In this document: in pieces, positions 1 through 8,462 of the stretch
Numbering within the stretch: the stretch's first letter is position 1
Layout: the number at the start of each line of letters is the position of its first letter
NCBI RefSeq assembly: GCF_001884735.1
Contig: NZ_MJAP01000003.1
Coordinates: 62,001 to 126,000 of the forward strand
Direction: 5' to 3'
From: Natronohydrobacter thiooxidans
Lineage (GTDB): Bacteria > Pseudomonadota > Alphaproteobacteria > Rhodobacterales > Rhodobacteraceae
Length of the DNA stretch: 64,000 bases
Notes under the pieces: model-generated
The model's input: only the letters and a program-made list of their open reading frames with translations
The model's database searches: none
What the model was told of the DNA's origin: nothing
Program-made: the position numbers and the translations under genes

Positions 1-1
1 G

Positions 2-664
2 GAGCTTTCGTCAGTGTATGATGCCTTTGAAGCTATGCTGGCGCCAATTCATCATTTTCTTGGCGGCTTTCGCGAAAAATCTATGATTCATATCGCTAAA
101 GAAACTCAAGACGAAATAGCTGAAGCTTTGGAACACTTATTTCATGAACACCCTCATAGCGATTCTTCAGGACTGCATAGCACCTTGAAAGAGATCTCCA
201 TGAACCTTTCATCCATTGATGTCACAGAAGGCTGGCGGGCGATAGAAGACCAAGTTTTGGCTGCAAGACATGGTGACCCAATGAAGGAAATGGATCCAAT
301 TGAAAAGGTGAAGCACTTACTTTCAAAACTAGACGAGACAGAGCGATGCAAATTCGAAGAAGAGTATCCAGAAAAATTTGCACAGGTTCGTGGTCTCGAA
401 ACCGGTGAACTGACAGGATTCGCTTTTGCTCTCTTTGGCCTAGGTCTGACTAAACGCAAAGGAGTTTTTTCTGGCCCTCGACAGGCACAAAAATTCGCAG
501 CACAATTTCGTGATGCTCAGCATATCGAGGAAGCATCTCGGTGCGATTGGTTCGTGACCTTTGATCAAGGGGCCAGTGAACTTGCAGCGTCAACTTATGC
601 ATATGCAGGCATTGGCACAAACACCATATTACTTAAGAAGAAAGCTATCGCCACATCAGTCTGA
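2..664 (+). CDS. Hypothetical protein with PIN-like C-terminal part (5' end possibly outside window)
   Basis: The frame is open from the window edge. A GTG at 14 with a GGAG at 1-4 could be the true start, but the gene may equally continue upstream. The C-terminal about 50 residues resemble the end of PIN-like nuclease domains: an Asp in RDAQHIEEA, a hydrophobic strand and then FVTFDQG, the spacing of the acidic residues that bind metal in PIN folds. The N-terminal part is helical and charged and was not recognised. Hand-counted GC is 24/60 at 61-120, far below the rest of the window, which suggests recent acquisition. A toxin or RNase role is possible but not shown; no antitoxin gene is visible downstream. 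Confidence 0.55.
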   Translation, partial: ELSSVYDAFEAMLAPIHHFLGGFREKSMIHIAKETQDEIAEALEHLFHEHPHSDSSGLHSTLKEISMNLSSIDVTEGWRAIEDQVLAARHGDPMKEMDPIEKVKHLLSKLDETERCKFEEEYPEKFAQVRGLETGELTGFAFALFGLGLTKRKGVFSGPRQAQKFAAQFRDAQHIEEASRCDWFVTFDQGASELAASTYAYAGIGTNTILLKKKAIATSV

Positions 665-780
665 GTAATCGGAATGCGGCAATCAATAGCTTCGAGACGC
701 TCGACCATCCACCCTCCCCTCCCTTGCCCCCCGCCCCCCTTCATGGCACTTACCCCCCATAGCCCATGAAGGAAGCCCCC

Positions 781-1176
781 ATGTCCACCCGCATCATCGC
801 CCTGACGATCCTCGGCCTGATCATGGGCTTCATCCTGCTGATGGCCTCGGTCACATTCTTCGTGCGCGACCCCCTGCCCATTGTCGGTGCGAACCAGACG
901 CTGCTCTTGCACTCGACCGAGATCACGCCGCAGATCCGCACTGCTGTCGCCATTGACGGCGGCTACCGGGTGGAACTGACTGTCACCCATGCCGTCACCC
1001 AGACCCCGCAAATCGCGCTGCGCCCCACGGGCGGGCAGGCCATCCCGCTCGATGCGGGCGCCGATAGTGACGGCGCGCTCTCGGCCTCGGGTCAGATGAC
1101 CCGCCCCGGTCGCTGGGAGCTGGTCCTGAGCGACGGGACAATGCGCGAGGTCATGCCCTTCATCGTCCGCGAATAG
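781..1176 (+). CDS. Hypothetical membrane-anchored protein, about 131 aa
   Basis: Starts at the ATG at 781, preceded by GAAGGA; an in-frame ATG at 766 has no good ribosome site. Residues 5-27 form one hydrophobic helix. The remaining about 100 residues look like a small extracytoplasmic beta domain, with alternating polar and hydrophobic strands (YRVELTVTHAV, RWELVLSDGTM). The size and topology recall FixH-like proteins, but I see no diagnostic motif and do not assign that name. It stands alone between the low-GC gene and the convergent ccm operon. Confidence 0.6.
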   Translation: MSTRIIALTILGLIMGFILLMASVTFFVRDPLPIVGANQTLLLHSTEITPQIRTAVAIDGGYRVELTVTHAVTQTPQIALRPTGGQAIPLDAGADSDGALSASGQMTRPGRWELVLSDGTMREVMPFIVRE

Positions 1177-1214
1177 TCCCCCGCGCCCCCGTCACGCGGG
1201 CCAGAGCGGCACAG

Positions 1215-1240
1215 GGCGAAATGAAAAACGTTTTCGCCTT
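1215..1240 (+). terminator. Possible weak stem-loop after the 781-1176 gene
   Basis: GGCGAAA (1215-1221) can pair with TTTCGCC (1232-1238) around a 10-base loop. Only two T residues follow, so it is a weak terminator candidate for the plus-strand gene. Confidence 0.3.
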
Positions 1241-1317
1241 GCGAAAAAAGAAAATGGTTAACGCCGCAGAATCGGCGAAAAACGTGAAAGCCTTTTTTGC
1301 TGGATGAAAAAAGAAAC

Positions 1318-1343
1318 AAGCCGCGGAATCCGCGGCTTTTTTC
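1318..1343. terminator. Bidirectional rho-independent terminator between convergent genes
   Basis: AGCCGCGG (1319-1326) and CCGCGGCT (1330-1337) form a perfect 8-bp stem with a 3-base loop, followed by a T run to 1342. On the other strand the run before the stem is also T-rich. It separates the plus-strand gene ending at 1176 from ccmG, which ends at 1369. Confidence 0.85.
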
Positions 1344-1368
1344 ATGTCTCGAATCTGTAAGTTTACGC

Positions 1369-1905
1369 TCAGCGCGCCCGCGCCTGTTCAATCGCGGGTC
1401 TGATCCGCCGCTCGATCACATCGCGCGTAATCGGCCCCGCGAATCGCAGCATGACCGTCCCGTCACCCGCCACCACATAGGTTTCCGGCACGCCATAAAG
1501 GCCCCAGTCCAGCCCCATCCGCCCCGGCAGATCCTGCCCGACCGCAGCGAAGGGATTGCCCAATTCGTCAAGGAAATCAAGCGCCCGGTCCGGCTGGTCG
1601 CGGTAATTGACGCCAAAAACCGGCAGATCCTCGGCCAGTTCCTCCAACAGCGGATGCTCCGCCCGGCAAGGCGCGCACCAGGAGGCCCAGTAATTGACCA
1701 GCTTCACCTCGCCATCGCGCAAGCTGCTGTCATCAAACAGTAAATTATCGCCCAACTGCGTCAGCACCACCGCAGGCGCAGGCTGCCCCTCGCGCGCAGA
1801 AGGCAGCGCATCGCGGTCCTCGCGGAAATTTCCCACGAAAAACAAGGCCGCAATCGCCGCAAAGATCACCGGCGGCAGGAACATCAGTGGACGGAATTTA
1901 CCCAT
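1369..1905 (-). CDS. ccmG: Thiol:disulfide interchange protein CcmG/DsbE
   Basis: Membrane-anchored periplasmic thioredoxin that reduces apocytochrome c, or CcmH, for haem ligation in System I cytochrome c maturation. Residues 7-25 are the single membrane anchor. The thioredoxin-like domain follows, with the active site WCAPC at residues 76-80 (Cys77, Cys80) and a cis-Pro region in YGVPETYVV. At 178 aa the length is normal. It is the last gene of the ccmA-B-C-D-G run; its ATG overlaps the 3' end of ccmD by 8 bases, so the two are probably translationally coupled. Several c-type cytochromes in this window would depend on the pathway. Confidence 0.95.
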   Translation of the reverse strand: MGKFRPLMFLPPVIFAAIAALFFVGNFREDRDALPSAREGQPAPAVVLTQLGDNLLFDDSSLRDGEVKLVNYWASWCAPCRAEHPLLEELAEDLPVFGVNYRDQPDRALDFLDELGNPFAAVGQDLPGRMGLDWGLYGVPETYVVAGDGTVMLRFAGPITRDVIERRIRPAIEQARAR

Positions 1906-2056
1906 TTTTCCCTCGACCTGTCTCGATCTCGGCCAGCTGGCGCTTCACCGAACGCCCTCTGAGCCAATAAAAAAAAGCCAGAACGCCGATCAGCCCCAGC
2001 GACACTACATAGGCCAAAGATACTTCCAGCGTGTATCTGCCAAGATCCGGTATCAT
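1898..2056 (-). CDS. ccmD: Haem exporter protein CcmD
   Basis: Encodes 52 residues with one membrane segment (about 13-30) followed by a basic, helical cytoplasmic tail ([13 protein letters not shown]), the standard CcmD layout. CcmD stabilises the CcmABC transporter and helps release holo-CcmE. The start overlaps the ccmC stop as ATGA (2053-2056) and the 3' end overlaps ccmG. Identification rests on size, topology and its invariable position between ccmC and ccmG; this family is too short and divergent for motif proof. Confidence 0.88.
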   Translation of the reverse strand: MIPDLGRYTLEVSLAYVVSLGLIGVLAFFYWLRGRSVKRQLAEIETGRGKNG

Positions 2057-2784
2057 GCCATCCGCTCCCGTGCCACCAGCGCCTTCATCCGCCGCGCGCG
2101 GATCTCCGTGCGGGTTCCGGCCAGCAAAAGCGCAAGGAAAACAAGACCAAAGCCCAGCATGCAGGTATAGAGCGGTGCCTTATAGGCCCAGTCCATCCGC
2201 GTCCCCGGCTGCACCGACAAGGACGCGCCCTGATGCAATCCCTGATTCCAGAAGAGCGCCGCATAGCGTGACAGCACCGCGAAAACCGACCCCACCAGAC
2301 ACAGCACCGCCGTCAGATCCGCGCCCGTATCCGGGTCATCAATCGCCGCCCAAAGCGCGATATAGCCCAGATAAAACAGGAATAATATCAAGAAGCTGGT
2401 CAGGCGCGGGTCCCAGGCCCACCACGTCCCCCACATCGGCTGTCCCCAGACCGCGCCGGTGATCAGCCCGATCAGCGTCATGGTCAGCCCGATGGGTGCT
2501 GCGGCTTTTGCGGCCAGCGCGCTGACATGGTGGCGCCGGATCAGCCAGATCAGCGAGGCCACCAGCATCATCACCCAGACATTGATCGCCATCATCGCCG
2601 CGGGCACATGCAGGAACACGATCTTCACTGTCGCGCCCTGCCGGAAATCATCGGGCGTAAAGAAGAACCCCCAGATCAGCCCTGTGGCAGTGACCACGAC
2701 AGCCGCCACCGCCACGATCGGCAACAGCCAATCGGTCACGCGCATGAATTTCAGCGGATTCGCATATTCCCAGAAGGACGCCAT
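2053..2784 (-). CDS. ccmC: Haem exporter/transferase protein CcmC
   Basis: Six-helix membrane protein of the haem-handling family that delivers haem to CcmE. The tryptophan-rich WGTWWAWD motif sits at residues 118-125, flanked by the conserved histidine region around His59 (FLHVPAA). I place the start at the ATG at 2784, preceded by AGGTG at a good distance, not at the GTG nine bases earlier. It overlaps ccmD by four bases and follows ccmB by about 50 bp. Confidence 0.93.
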   Translation of the reverse strand: MASFWEYANPLKFMRVTDWLLPIVAVAAVVVTATGLIWGFFFTPDDFRQGATVKIVFLHVPAAMMAINVWVMMLVASLIWLIRRHHVSALAAKAAAPIGLTMTLIGLITGAVWGQPMWGTWWAWDPRLTSFLILFLFYLGYIALWAAIDDPDTGADLTAVLCLVGSVFAVLSRYAALFWNQGLHQGASLSVQPGTRMDWAYKAPLYTCMLGFGLVFLALLLAGTRTEIRARRMKALVARERMA

Positions 2785-2816
2785 GGGGATCACCTACCTT
2801 TCGCGCCGCATTGTCT

Positions 2817-2834
2817 CAAGCCTTTGCAGGCTTG
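2817..2834. repeat. Small inverted repeat between ccmB and ccmC
   Basis: CAAGCC and GGCTTG form a 6-bp stem around a 6-base loop in the 52-bp gap between ccmB and ccmC. There is no T run. It may slow or protect the transcript inside the operon; no function is shown. Confidence 0.35.
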
Positions 2835-2836
2835 CT

Positions 2837-3493
2837 TCACCGAAGGTTTATCCGCAGCACAAGGGCCGATGCAAAGGGCAATAATGCCACAGCCCCTGCT
2901 GTAATCCCCGCTAACAGAGCGAGCGGTGTGTTCACCGCCAGCCCCTGCGCGCCACGACTGACCACTTCTGCCCCGAAAACCAAGGTCGGAATGTAAAGTG
3001 GCAGCACCAGCAGCGACATCAACAGCCCCCCGCGCTTCAGCCCGACGGTCAGTGCCGCGCCAAAGGTGCCGATCACCGACAGCGCCGGGGTGCCCAGAAG
3101 CAGCGACAGGATCAGCCACAGATAGGCATCCGCAGGCAGGAACAGCAGCAGGCCCAGAACCGGCGAGATCAGCACCAGCGGCAGCCCCGTGGTCAGCCAA
3201 TGAGCGAGTGCCTTGATCGTGACCACGGCCTCCAGCGGCACCGGGGCAGTGGCCAGCAGGTCAAGCGAGCCATCCTCGAAATCCAGCGCAAAAATGCGAT
3301 CCAGCGATAAAAGACAGGCCAGCAATGCCCCCACCCACAGGATACCGGGTGCGATCAGCGCCAGTGTCGCGGGCTCCGGCCCCACGCCCAGCGGCACCAG
3401 CACCGCAAGGATCAGGAAGAACGCCAGCCCCAGCCCGAAGCCGCCACCGGCCCGCAGCGCCAGTCGCAGATCGCGTATCAACAGCGCGATCAC
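2837..3493 (-). CDS. ccmB: Haem exporter permease CcmB
   Basis: ABC-2-type membrane component of the CcmABC transporter, 218 aa, with six hydrophobic segments spread over the whole length. The loop [15 protein letters not shown] (about residues 64-78) after the second helix is the typical CcmB signature. The first codon overlaps the ccmA stop by four bases, as usual for this pair. Confidence 0.93.
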   Translation of the reverse strand: MIALLIRDLRLALRAGGGFGLGLAFFLILAVLVPLGVGPEPATLALIAPGILWVGALLACLLSLDRIFALDFEDGSLDLLATAPVPLEAVVTIKALAHWLTTGLPLVLISPVLGLLLFLPADAYLWLILSLLLGTPALSVIGTFGAALTVGLKRGGLLMSLLVLPLYIPTLVFGAEVVSRGAQGLAVNTPLALLAGITAGAVALLPFASALVLRINLR

Positions 3494-4110
3494 AGAAAGG
3501 CCTCGTCAAACCCGCCCGCGCCCGGCTCCGGCAAGCGGGCCTTGTAGGGCGTCAGGTCCAGAATCGCGGCCTCTGGCAGGCCAAGGTCGATATGCGTCGC
3601 CATCAGCGCCATGCCGCCCTGCGCCAGATGCGCGCGCACCACCGCCCCGAACAGTGCAACCGAGGCCGCATCGAGCGAGACTGTCGGCTCATCCAGCACC
3701 CAGAGCGGGCGACCTGTGACGATCAGCCGCGCCAGCCCCAGCCGCCGCTTCTGCCCTGCCGACAGGTTCTGCGCCGCCCGATCCGCCAGCGCGCGCAGAT
3801 TCATCTGCTCCAGCGCCGCCCCGATCCCGCGCGTGCCATAGATCGCGGCCCAGAATTCAAGATTCTCGCGCACGCTCAGCGTGCCCTTGATCCCATCTGC
3901 ATGGGCCGCATAAGCGATGCTGTCGGTGCTTGCCGAGACCTCCCCCGCCAGCGCGGGCTGCAACCCTGCCACGGTGCGCAGAAGCGTGGTCTTGCCGCAG
4001 CCATTGGGGCCGCGCAGCACCAGCGCCTGACCCGCCTGCAGCGCGAAGCTGACACCTTCCAGCAAGGGCAGCCCACCGCGTGCGCAGGCAAGCCCCTGCA
4101 CGCTCAGCAT
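3490..4110 (-). CDS. ccmA: Haem exporter ATP-binding protein CcmA
   Basis: ABC ATPase driving the CcmABC complex. Walker A GPNGCGKT is at residues 34-41, the signature LSAGQ at 116-120, and Walker B with the catalytic Glu in LWVLDEP at 136-142. At 206 aa it has the short length of CcmA compared with general ABC ATPases. First ccm gene of the operon; the 48-bp gap upstream carries a dispersed intergenic motif. Confidence 0.94.
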   Translation of the reverse strand: MLSVQGLACARGGLPLLEGVSFALQAGQALVLRGPNGCGKTTLLRTVAGLQPALAGEVSASTDSIAYAAHADGIKGTLSVRENLEFWAAIYGTRGIGAALEQMNLRALADRAAQNLSAGQKRRLGLARLIVTGRPLWVLDEPTVSLDAASVALFGAVVRAHLAQGGMALMATHIDLGLPEAAILDLTPYKARLPEPGAGGFDEAFL

Positions 4111-4121
4111 GTCCGGCCCGC

Positions 4122-4151
4122 TGGATTCATCTTGCCAGAAATACTCAAGAT
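4122..4151 (-). repeat. Copy 1 of a dispersed Rhodobacteraceae-like intergenic motif
   Basis: Read on the minus strand it contains GAGTATTTCTGGCAAGATGA. Related copies lie at 13129-13157 and 32466-32494. The shared core is GAG, then TATTT (or ATATTT), then GGCAAGA or GGACAAGA. All three lie between co-oriented genes. Confidence 0.5.
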
Positions 4152-4158
4152 ACTGCCC

Positions 4159-4515
4159 TCACCCCACCGGCAGGACAGCAAGGGCCACGCGCCGCGCTTC
4201 CGACAGAAGCACATTATAGGTGCGGCAGGCCGCCGGGCTGTCCATCGCCTCGACGCCCAGTCCCGCCGCTTCCAGAACCTCGCGCAGCTCTGTCGGGATA
4301 TGGGCGATCTGCCCGCCGGTGCCAATCAGCAGCACATCGACCTGACCGGCCAGCGCAAGCAGGGTCTCGTGATCCGCATAGCCGCCCCAGCCCTGCACGA
4401 TACCGGGGGCCACCAGCAGCGGCGCGGGATGCGCGACCCCGCCCAGACGGAAGAAATCGGGGCCATAACCGTCCACCGGTTGTTTCGCGCCGAAATCGAC
4501 CTCGGAGATGCGCAT
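4159..4515 (-). CDS. Mth938-like domain protein (DUF498/DUF598 family)
   Basis: 118 residues matching the small alpha/beta Mth938-like fold: an N-terminal DGYGPDFFRLGG region, a central LLIGTGGQIAHIP segment and a C-terminal ACRTYNVLLSE segment, all family hallmarks. The human relative NDUFAF3 helps assemble complex I; the role of the bacterial members is not established. It starts one base after the secF stop and is a constant neighbour of secF in alphaproteobacteria, which hints at membrane protein biogenesis. Confidence 0.88.
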   Translation of the reverse strand: MRISEVDFGAKQPVDGYGPDFFRLGGVAHPAPLLVAPGIVQGWGGYADHETLLALAGQVDVLLIGTGGQIAHIPTELREVLEAAGLGVEAMDSPAACRTYNVLLSEARRVALAVLPVG

Positions 4516-4516
4516 C

Positions 4517-5488
4517 TCAGCTTTCCTTTACCCCGAAGCGCGTACCCGCTGTATCGCCCGAATTCTTCGACCAGTCGCGCTTGACGCCCAGCCGCAACAA
4601 GACCGCCGAGGCCACGAAGACAGAGGAATAAGTGCCCACGATCACGCCCCAGATCATCGCAAAGACGAACCCCCGGATCACATCGCCGCCCAGCACAAAG
4701 AGCGCGATCAGCGCCAGAAGCGTCGTGACAGAGGTCATGACCGTGCGCGAAAGCGTTTCATTGATCGAGAGCGTCAGCAGTTCTTTCAGGGGGCGTTTCT
4801 TGTATTTGATCAGGTTCTCGCGCACCCGGTCAAACACAACCACTGTGTCGTTCAGCGAATAGCCCACAATCGTCAGAAGGGCTGCGATGATCGCCAGATC
4901 GAAGCGGATCTGCAATACGCTGAAAATGCCGATGGTCAGCACCACATCATGCACCAGCGCGGCCACGGCCCCGACCGAGAACTGCCATTCAAACCGCAGC
5001 CAGATGTAGAAGAGCACCGCCGCCAAGGCCAGCACGACCGAGATCACCGCCGAGCGGATCAATTCGCCCGAGACTTTCGGCCCGACCGATTCCACGGCGG
5101 CAAAGACCAGCGTCGGATCCACGGCGACCAGCGCCTCGCGGACCGCGTTGATCTGCTCAGGCGTGATCGCCTCGGTGCCTTCCTGCGCCTGAATGCGGAC
5201 CATTGCGACATTGCGATCTGCGCCGAAGGCCGGGTCAAAGACCTCGGTGATGGCCACATCGCCAAAGCCCAGGGGCATGATGGCCGAGCGATAGGCGCCG
5301 ATATCGACCGGCGCCTGCGCTTCAGTCCGGATCGAGGTGCCGCCCCGGAAGTCGATGCCGAAATTCAGCCCCATCGCGAAGAACGCAACGATGGACAGCA
5401 CCATCGCCAGCGCGGAGGCGCCGAAGGTCAACCGCCAATGACGGAAGAAATCGACCGAGGTATCTTGCGGAACCAGTTTAAGTCTCAT
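4517..5488 (-). CDS. secF: Protein translocase subunit SecF
   Basis: Accessory subunit of the Sec translocon, which with SecD uses the proton motive force to pull proteins into the periplasm. It has an N-terminal membrane segment, the first periplasmic region with GIDFRGGTSI (about residues 48-57), and five C-terminal helices with the family motif YSLNDTVVVFDRVREN. The ATG at 5488 follows AAGGGG at a good spacing and is preferred to an upstream TTG. It lies 11 bp after secD. Confidence 0.96.
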   Translation of the reverse strand: MRLKLVPQDTSVDFFRHWRLTFGASALAMVLSIVAFFAMGLNFGIDFRGGTSIRTEAQAPVDIGAYRSAIMPLGFGDVAITEVFDPAFGADRNVAMVRIQAQEGTEAITPEQINAVREALVAVDPTLVFAAVESVGPKVSGELIRSAVISVVLALAAVLFYIWLRFEWQFSVGAVAALVHDVVLTIGIFSVLQIRFDLAIIAALLTIVGYSLNDTVVVFDRVRENLIKYKKRPLKELLTLSINETLSRTVMTSVTTLLALIALFVLGGDVIRGFVFAMIWGVIVGTYSSVFVASAVLLRLGVKRDWSKNSGDTAGTRFGVKES

Positions 5489-5499
5489 TCCCAACCCCT

Positions 5500-7167
5500 T
5501 CAGATCACAAGAGTTTTCGGGCGCGCGCGCTCGAAATAGATGACGATCATCAGCTTGGTGACAAGAAGCGCCGTGAAGACCGAGGTGAGGATCCCCAGCC
5601 CCAGCGTGACCGCGAAGCCGCGCACCGGGCCAGAACCCATCGCAAACAGGATCAAGGCCGTGATGAAGGTCGTGATATTCGCGTCCAGAATGGCCGAGAG
5701 CGCCTTTTCATAGCCCAGCTCGATGGCGCGGGCCGGGCCCTTGGCCGTGCGCATTTCCTCGCGTATGCGCTCGAAGATCAGCACCGTCGCATCCACCGCC
5801 ATCCCGATGGTCAGCACGATCCCGGCAATCCCCGGCAGGGTCAGCGTGGCCCCGATCAGCGACAAGAGCGCGAAGATCATCGAGATATTAAGCAGAAGCG
5901 CGATATTCGCGATCACCCCGAAGGCACCATAAGAGGCGAGCATGAAGGCCAGCACTGCCACCATGGCGACAATCGCGGCAATCCGGCCTGCATCGATACT
6001 GTCCTGCCCGAGTTCCGGCCCGACGGTGCGTTCTTCCAGAAAATCCATCTCCGCAGGCAAGGCCCCTGCACGCAGCAGGACCGCAAGGCGGCTGGTTTCC
6101 TCGACCGTGAAACGGCCCGTGATGATGCCCGAGCCGCCCGGAATATGGCTCTGGATCACCGGGGCCGAGACGACCTCGCCATCCAGCACGATGGCAAAGG
6201 GATTGCCAATGTTTTCAGCGGTATAGAGGCCGAAAGCCCGTCCGCCTGCCGGGTTGAAGCGGAAATTCACGGCGGGGCGGTTGTTCTGGTCCATGCCCGG
6301 CTGGGCATCGACCAGTTGTTCACCCGTCACCACCGGGGTCTGATCCAGCACATAATAGGTGCCCGGATCATCCATCGACGGGTAGATCACCTGACGCGGC
6401 CCCGGAATTTCATCGGGGTTCGAGGTGACATTGATCACCGGGTGGAAGGTCAGCCGCGCGGTGGTGCCGATCAGCGCCTTCAACTCTTCGGCAGAGCCAA
6501 TACCGGGCACCTGAATCAGGATGCGGTCCGAGCCCTGACGCTGGATCGTCGGCTCGCGTGTGCCCGCCTCATCGACGCGGCGGCGGATGATTTCCAGCGA
6601 CAGGCGCATGGTGCGCTCATCCGTGGCCAGACGTTCGGCCTCGGACAGGGTGACGACGATATCCTCGCCCTCGACACGCACATCCAGATCGCGCGCCTGC
6701 GTGAAGCCGGTCAGCGATTGCGTGGGTTGTGCCAGTTCGCGCACGATGCTGGCCGCCTGCTCGGTTGCCCCCGTGGTCCCGACCCGGACCCGCAATTCGC
6801 CCGCATCATCCGATGGCATGCGGCGCACCGCGCCCACGGTCGCACGTTCCTGCGCCAGACGGTCGCGCACCACCGGCCACATGCTGTCGATCCGGTCGGC
6901 ATAGACATCCGAGACCCGCACTTCCGCCAGCAGATGCGCGCCGCCGCGCAGATCAAGGCCCAGATTGACCAGGAAAGAGGGCATGAACGAGGGCCAGCCC
7001 GCCTTGTCGGCCTCGATCTGGGCGGTGCTCTGCCCGGCCTCGATCAGCGATGCCGCGTCATTATGCCGCTCGACCCGCTCATAGAACAGGTTCGGCATGG
7101 CCAGAAGCAGCGCGAGGGCACAGGTCGCCCAGATCAGCACGCGTTTCCACATCGGTATTTGCAGCAT
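5500..7167 (-). CDS. secD: Protein translocase subunit SecD
   Basis: 555-residue partner of SecF, with a normal length for alphaproteobacteria. N-terminal membrane helix, the LGLDLRGGAHLL motif near residue 50-60, a large periplasmic P1 domain with the LIQVPGI segment, and five C-terminal helices with GMAVDATVLIFERIREE. The order yajC-secD-secF on one strand is the classical arrangement. The upstream gap to yajC is 46 bp. Confidence 0.96.
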   Translation of the reverse strand: MLQIPMWKRVLIWATCALALLLAMPNLFYERVERHNDAASLIEAGQSTAQIEADKAGWPSFMPSFLVNLGLDLRGGAHLLAEVRVSDVYADRIDSMWPVVRDRLAQERATVGAVRRMPSDDAGELRVRVGTTGATEQAASIVRELAQPTQSLTGFTQARDLDVRVEGEDIVVTLSEAERLATDERTMRLSLEIIRRRVDEAGTREPTIQRQGSDRILIQVPGIGSAEELKALIGTTARLTFHPVINVTSNPDEIPGPRQVIYPSMDDPGTYYVLDQTPVVTGEQLVDAQPGMDQNNRPAVNFRFNPAGGRAFGLYTAENIGNPFAIVLDGEVVSAPVIQSHIPGGSGIITGRFTVEETSRLAVLLRAGALPAEMDFLEERTVGPELGQDSIDAGRIAAIVAMVAVLAFMLASYGAFGVIANIALLLNISMIFALLSLIGATLTLPGIAGIVLTIGMAVDATVLIFERIREEMRTAKGPARAIELGYEKALSAILDANITTFITALILFAMGSGPVRGFAVTLGLGILTSVFTALLVTKLMIVIYFERARPKTLVI

Positions 7168-7213
7168 CAGCGCAAGGCCCCCGCGTTCAGGTCAGGTCAG
7201 TGGCGTGGAAAGA

Positions 7214-7537
7214 TCACTCTTTCGCGGCAGGTTCGGTCTTGGACAGGACCGTGGCGATGGTCGATTTGACCACGCGCACGCGCACGCCCTCGGCGATCTC
7301 GACCTCGATCTCGCCATCTTCCTTGACCTTCGAGATCTTGCCGACGATGCCGCCCTGCGTGACCACCTGATCCCCGCGACGCAGCGCCGCGACCATGGCC
7401 TGATGGTCCTTCATCTTTTTCTGCTGCGGACGGATCAGCAGGAAATACATGATCACGAAGATCAGGATGAAGGGGATGATCGAGATCAGGCCACCGGCGG
7501 CACCGGCATCTTGCGCATAGGCAGGCGTGACGAACAT
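7214..7537 (-). CDS. yajC: Preprotein translocase subunit YajC
   Basis: 107-residue inner-membrane protein of the SecDF-YajC complex. A single hydrophobic segment (about residues 15-36) ends in FLLIRPQQKK, the family signature, followed by a small soluble domain (QVVTQGGIVGKI). AGGAG lies at a good distance before the ATG at 7537. First gene of the yajC-secD-secF unit. Confidence 0.95.
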   Translation of the reverse strand: MFVTPAYAQDAGAAGGLISIIPFILIFVIMYFLLIRPQQKKMKDHQAMVAALRRGDQVVTQGGIVGKISKVKEDGEIEVEIAEGVRVRVVKSTIATVLSKTEPAAKE

Positions 7538-7611
7538 GAAAGCTCCTGTCAGTTGAGTTGCCCATCACATGGGCATGCGTTGCCGCCCCGAAAAGGGGCA
7601 ATTTGGCGCGC

Positions 7612-7640
7612 ACCCTAGTCGCAGGGGCAAATATTGGCAA
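7612..7640 (-). promoter_or_regulatory. Candidate sigma70-type promoter for yajC-secDF
   Basis: On the minus strand TTGCCA (7635-7640) and TAGGGT (7612-7617) are separated by 17 bases, about 75 bp upstream of yajC. The -10 match is weak, so this is a suggestion only. A GCCCC/GGGGC stem-loop lies between it and yajC (about 7585-7599). Confidence 0.3.
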
Positions 7641-7691
7641 GGCGCAGGCAGGGGCTTTGCGGTGCTTCCGCGACGAAAACGCGCGAGCGGA

Positions 7692-8462
7692 CTACCAGCG
7701 GCCGGACAGCGCACGCGCGAGCAGCCTGCCCCGCCGGGAAAACTCGGACAGCGCCAGCCCGCCCGCGCGCACCAGCGCGGGCTCTGCCAGCGCGTGACGC
7801 AGGATTGGCCCCGCCTGCCAGCCGGTCAGCAACGCGGGCATGGCAGAGGCGGGCACTGCCCCGCGCGCCTTGCGCGCCTGCGAGAGCCGGTCAAGCCCCC
7901 TTTGCGCGAGCGCGCGAATACCCGCGTCACTGTCCTCGGGCAAGGCCGGGAGATTGCGCGCGCGGAGTTCGGGCAGTGCGAGAAACCAGTTCGCCAACCC
8001 CGCCGCATGGGCCATGTCGCGCACCGGCTTTTCCGCCGCGCCCTCTGCGCCAAGGATCATCGCGGCAAGCCACATCAGATGACCGCTGGTCGCGTCAAGA
8101 TGCGCCTCCAGCGCCTGCAGATCGGCGAAACCCTCGCGATAAATGTCGCGTTTTCGCGCCGCGATCATCGCATGGCCCAGTTCCACAGGCAGAGCGGCCT
8201 CGCGCCAGACCCTCGCCAGAGGTTCGGCCACCTCATGCGCGCGCGGCGCGCTGCCTGCCGCGATCCCGTCCAGTGTGTCGGTCCAGAATTGCAGCCGCAT
8301 CTCGGCGATGACCGGCTCTGCCGTCACCCATGGCGCGCGCGCGATTTCCAGATTGAAGGCGTAGAGCGGCCAGAGTTTTTCGCGCGCCTTCTCGGGCGCG
8401 GCGAGTGTCGCGGCATGGCGGTCGGGATCGCCCTGCCGGACCTTCTCGGCCAGATCACTCAT
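7692..8462 (-). CDS. Squalene/phytoene synthase family protein
   Basis: 256 residues of the trans-isoprenyl diphosphate synthase head-to-head fold. The start overlaps the stop of the upstream methyltransferase by four bases (ATGA). The aspartate-rich motifs of true phytoene synthases (DxxxD twice) are not clear: RLQFWTDTLDGI provides one partial acidic motif, and the second region (ARKRDIYREGFADLQAL) is degenerate. Such proteins are related to NDUFAF6, a complex I assembly factor, and are usually not carotenoid enzymes. No other carotenoid gene is nearby, so I would not call it crtB. Confidence 0.8.
   Translation of the reverse strand: MSDLAEKVRQGDPDRHAATLAAPEKAREKLWPLYAFNLEIARAPWVTAEPVIAEMRLQFWTDTLDGIAAGSAPRAHEVAEPLARVWREAALPVELGHAMIAARKRDIYREGFADLQALEAHLDATSGHLMWLAAMILGAEGAAEKPVRDMAHAAGLANWFLALPELRARNLPALPEDSDAGIRALAQRGLDRLSQARKARGAVPASAMPALLTGWQAGPILRHALAEPALVRAGGLALSEFSRRGRLLARALSGRW

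Noticed and set aside
7692..8462. Carotenoid phytoene synthase crtB
   Set aside because: The aspartate-rich motifs are degenerate and no other carotenoid gene is near; a NDUFAF6-like role is as likely.
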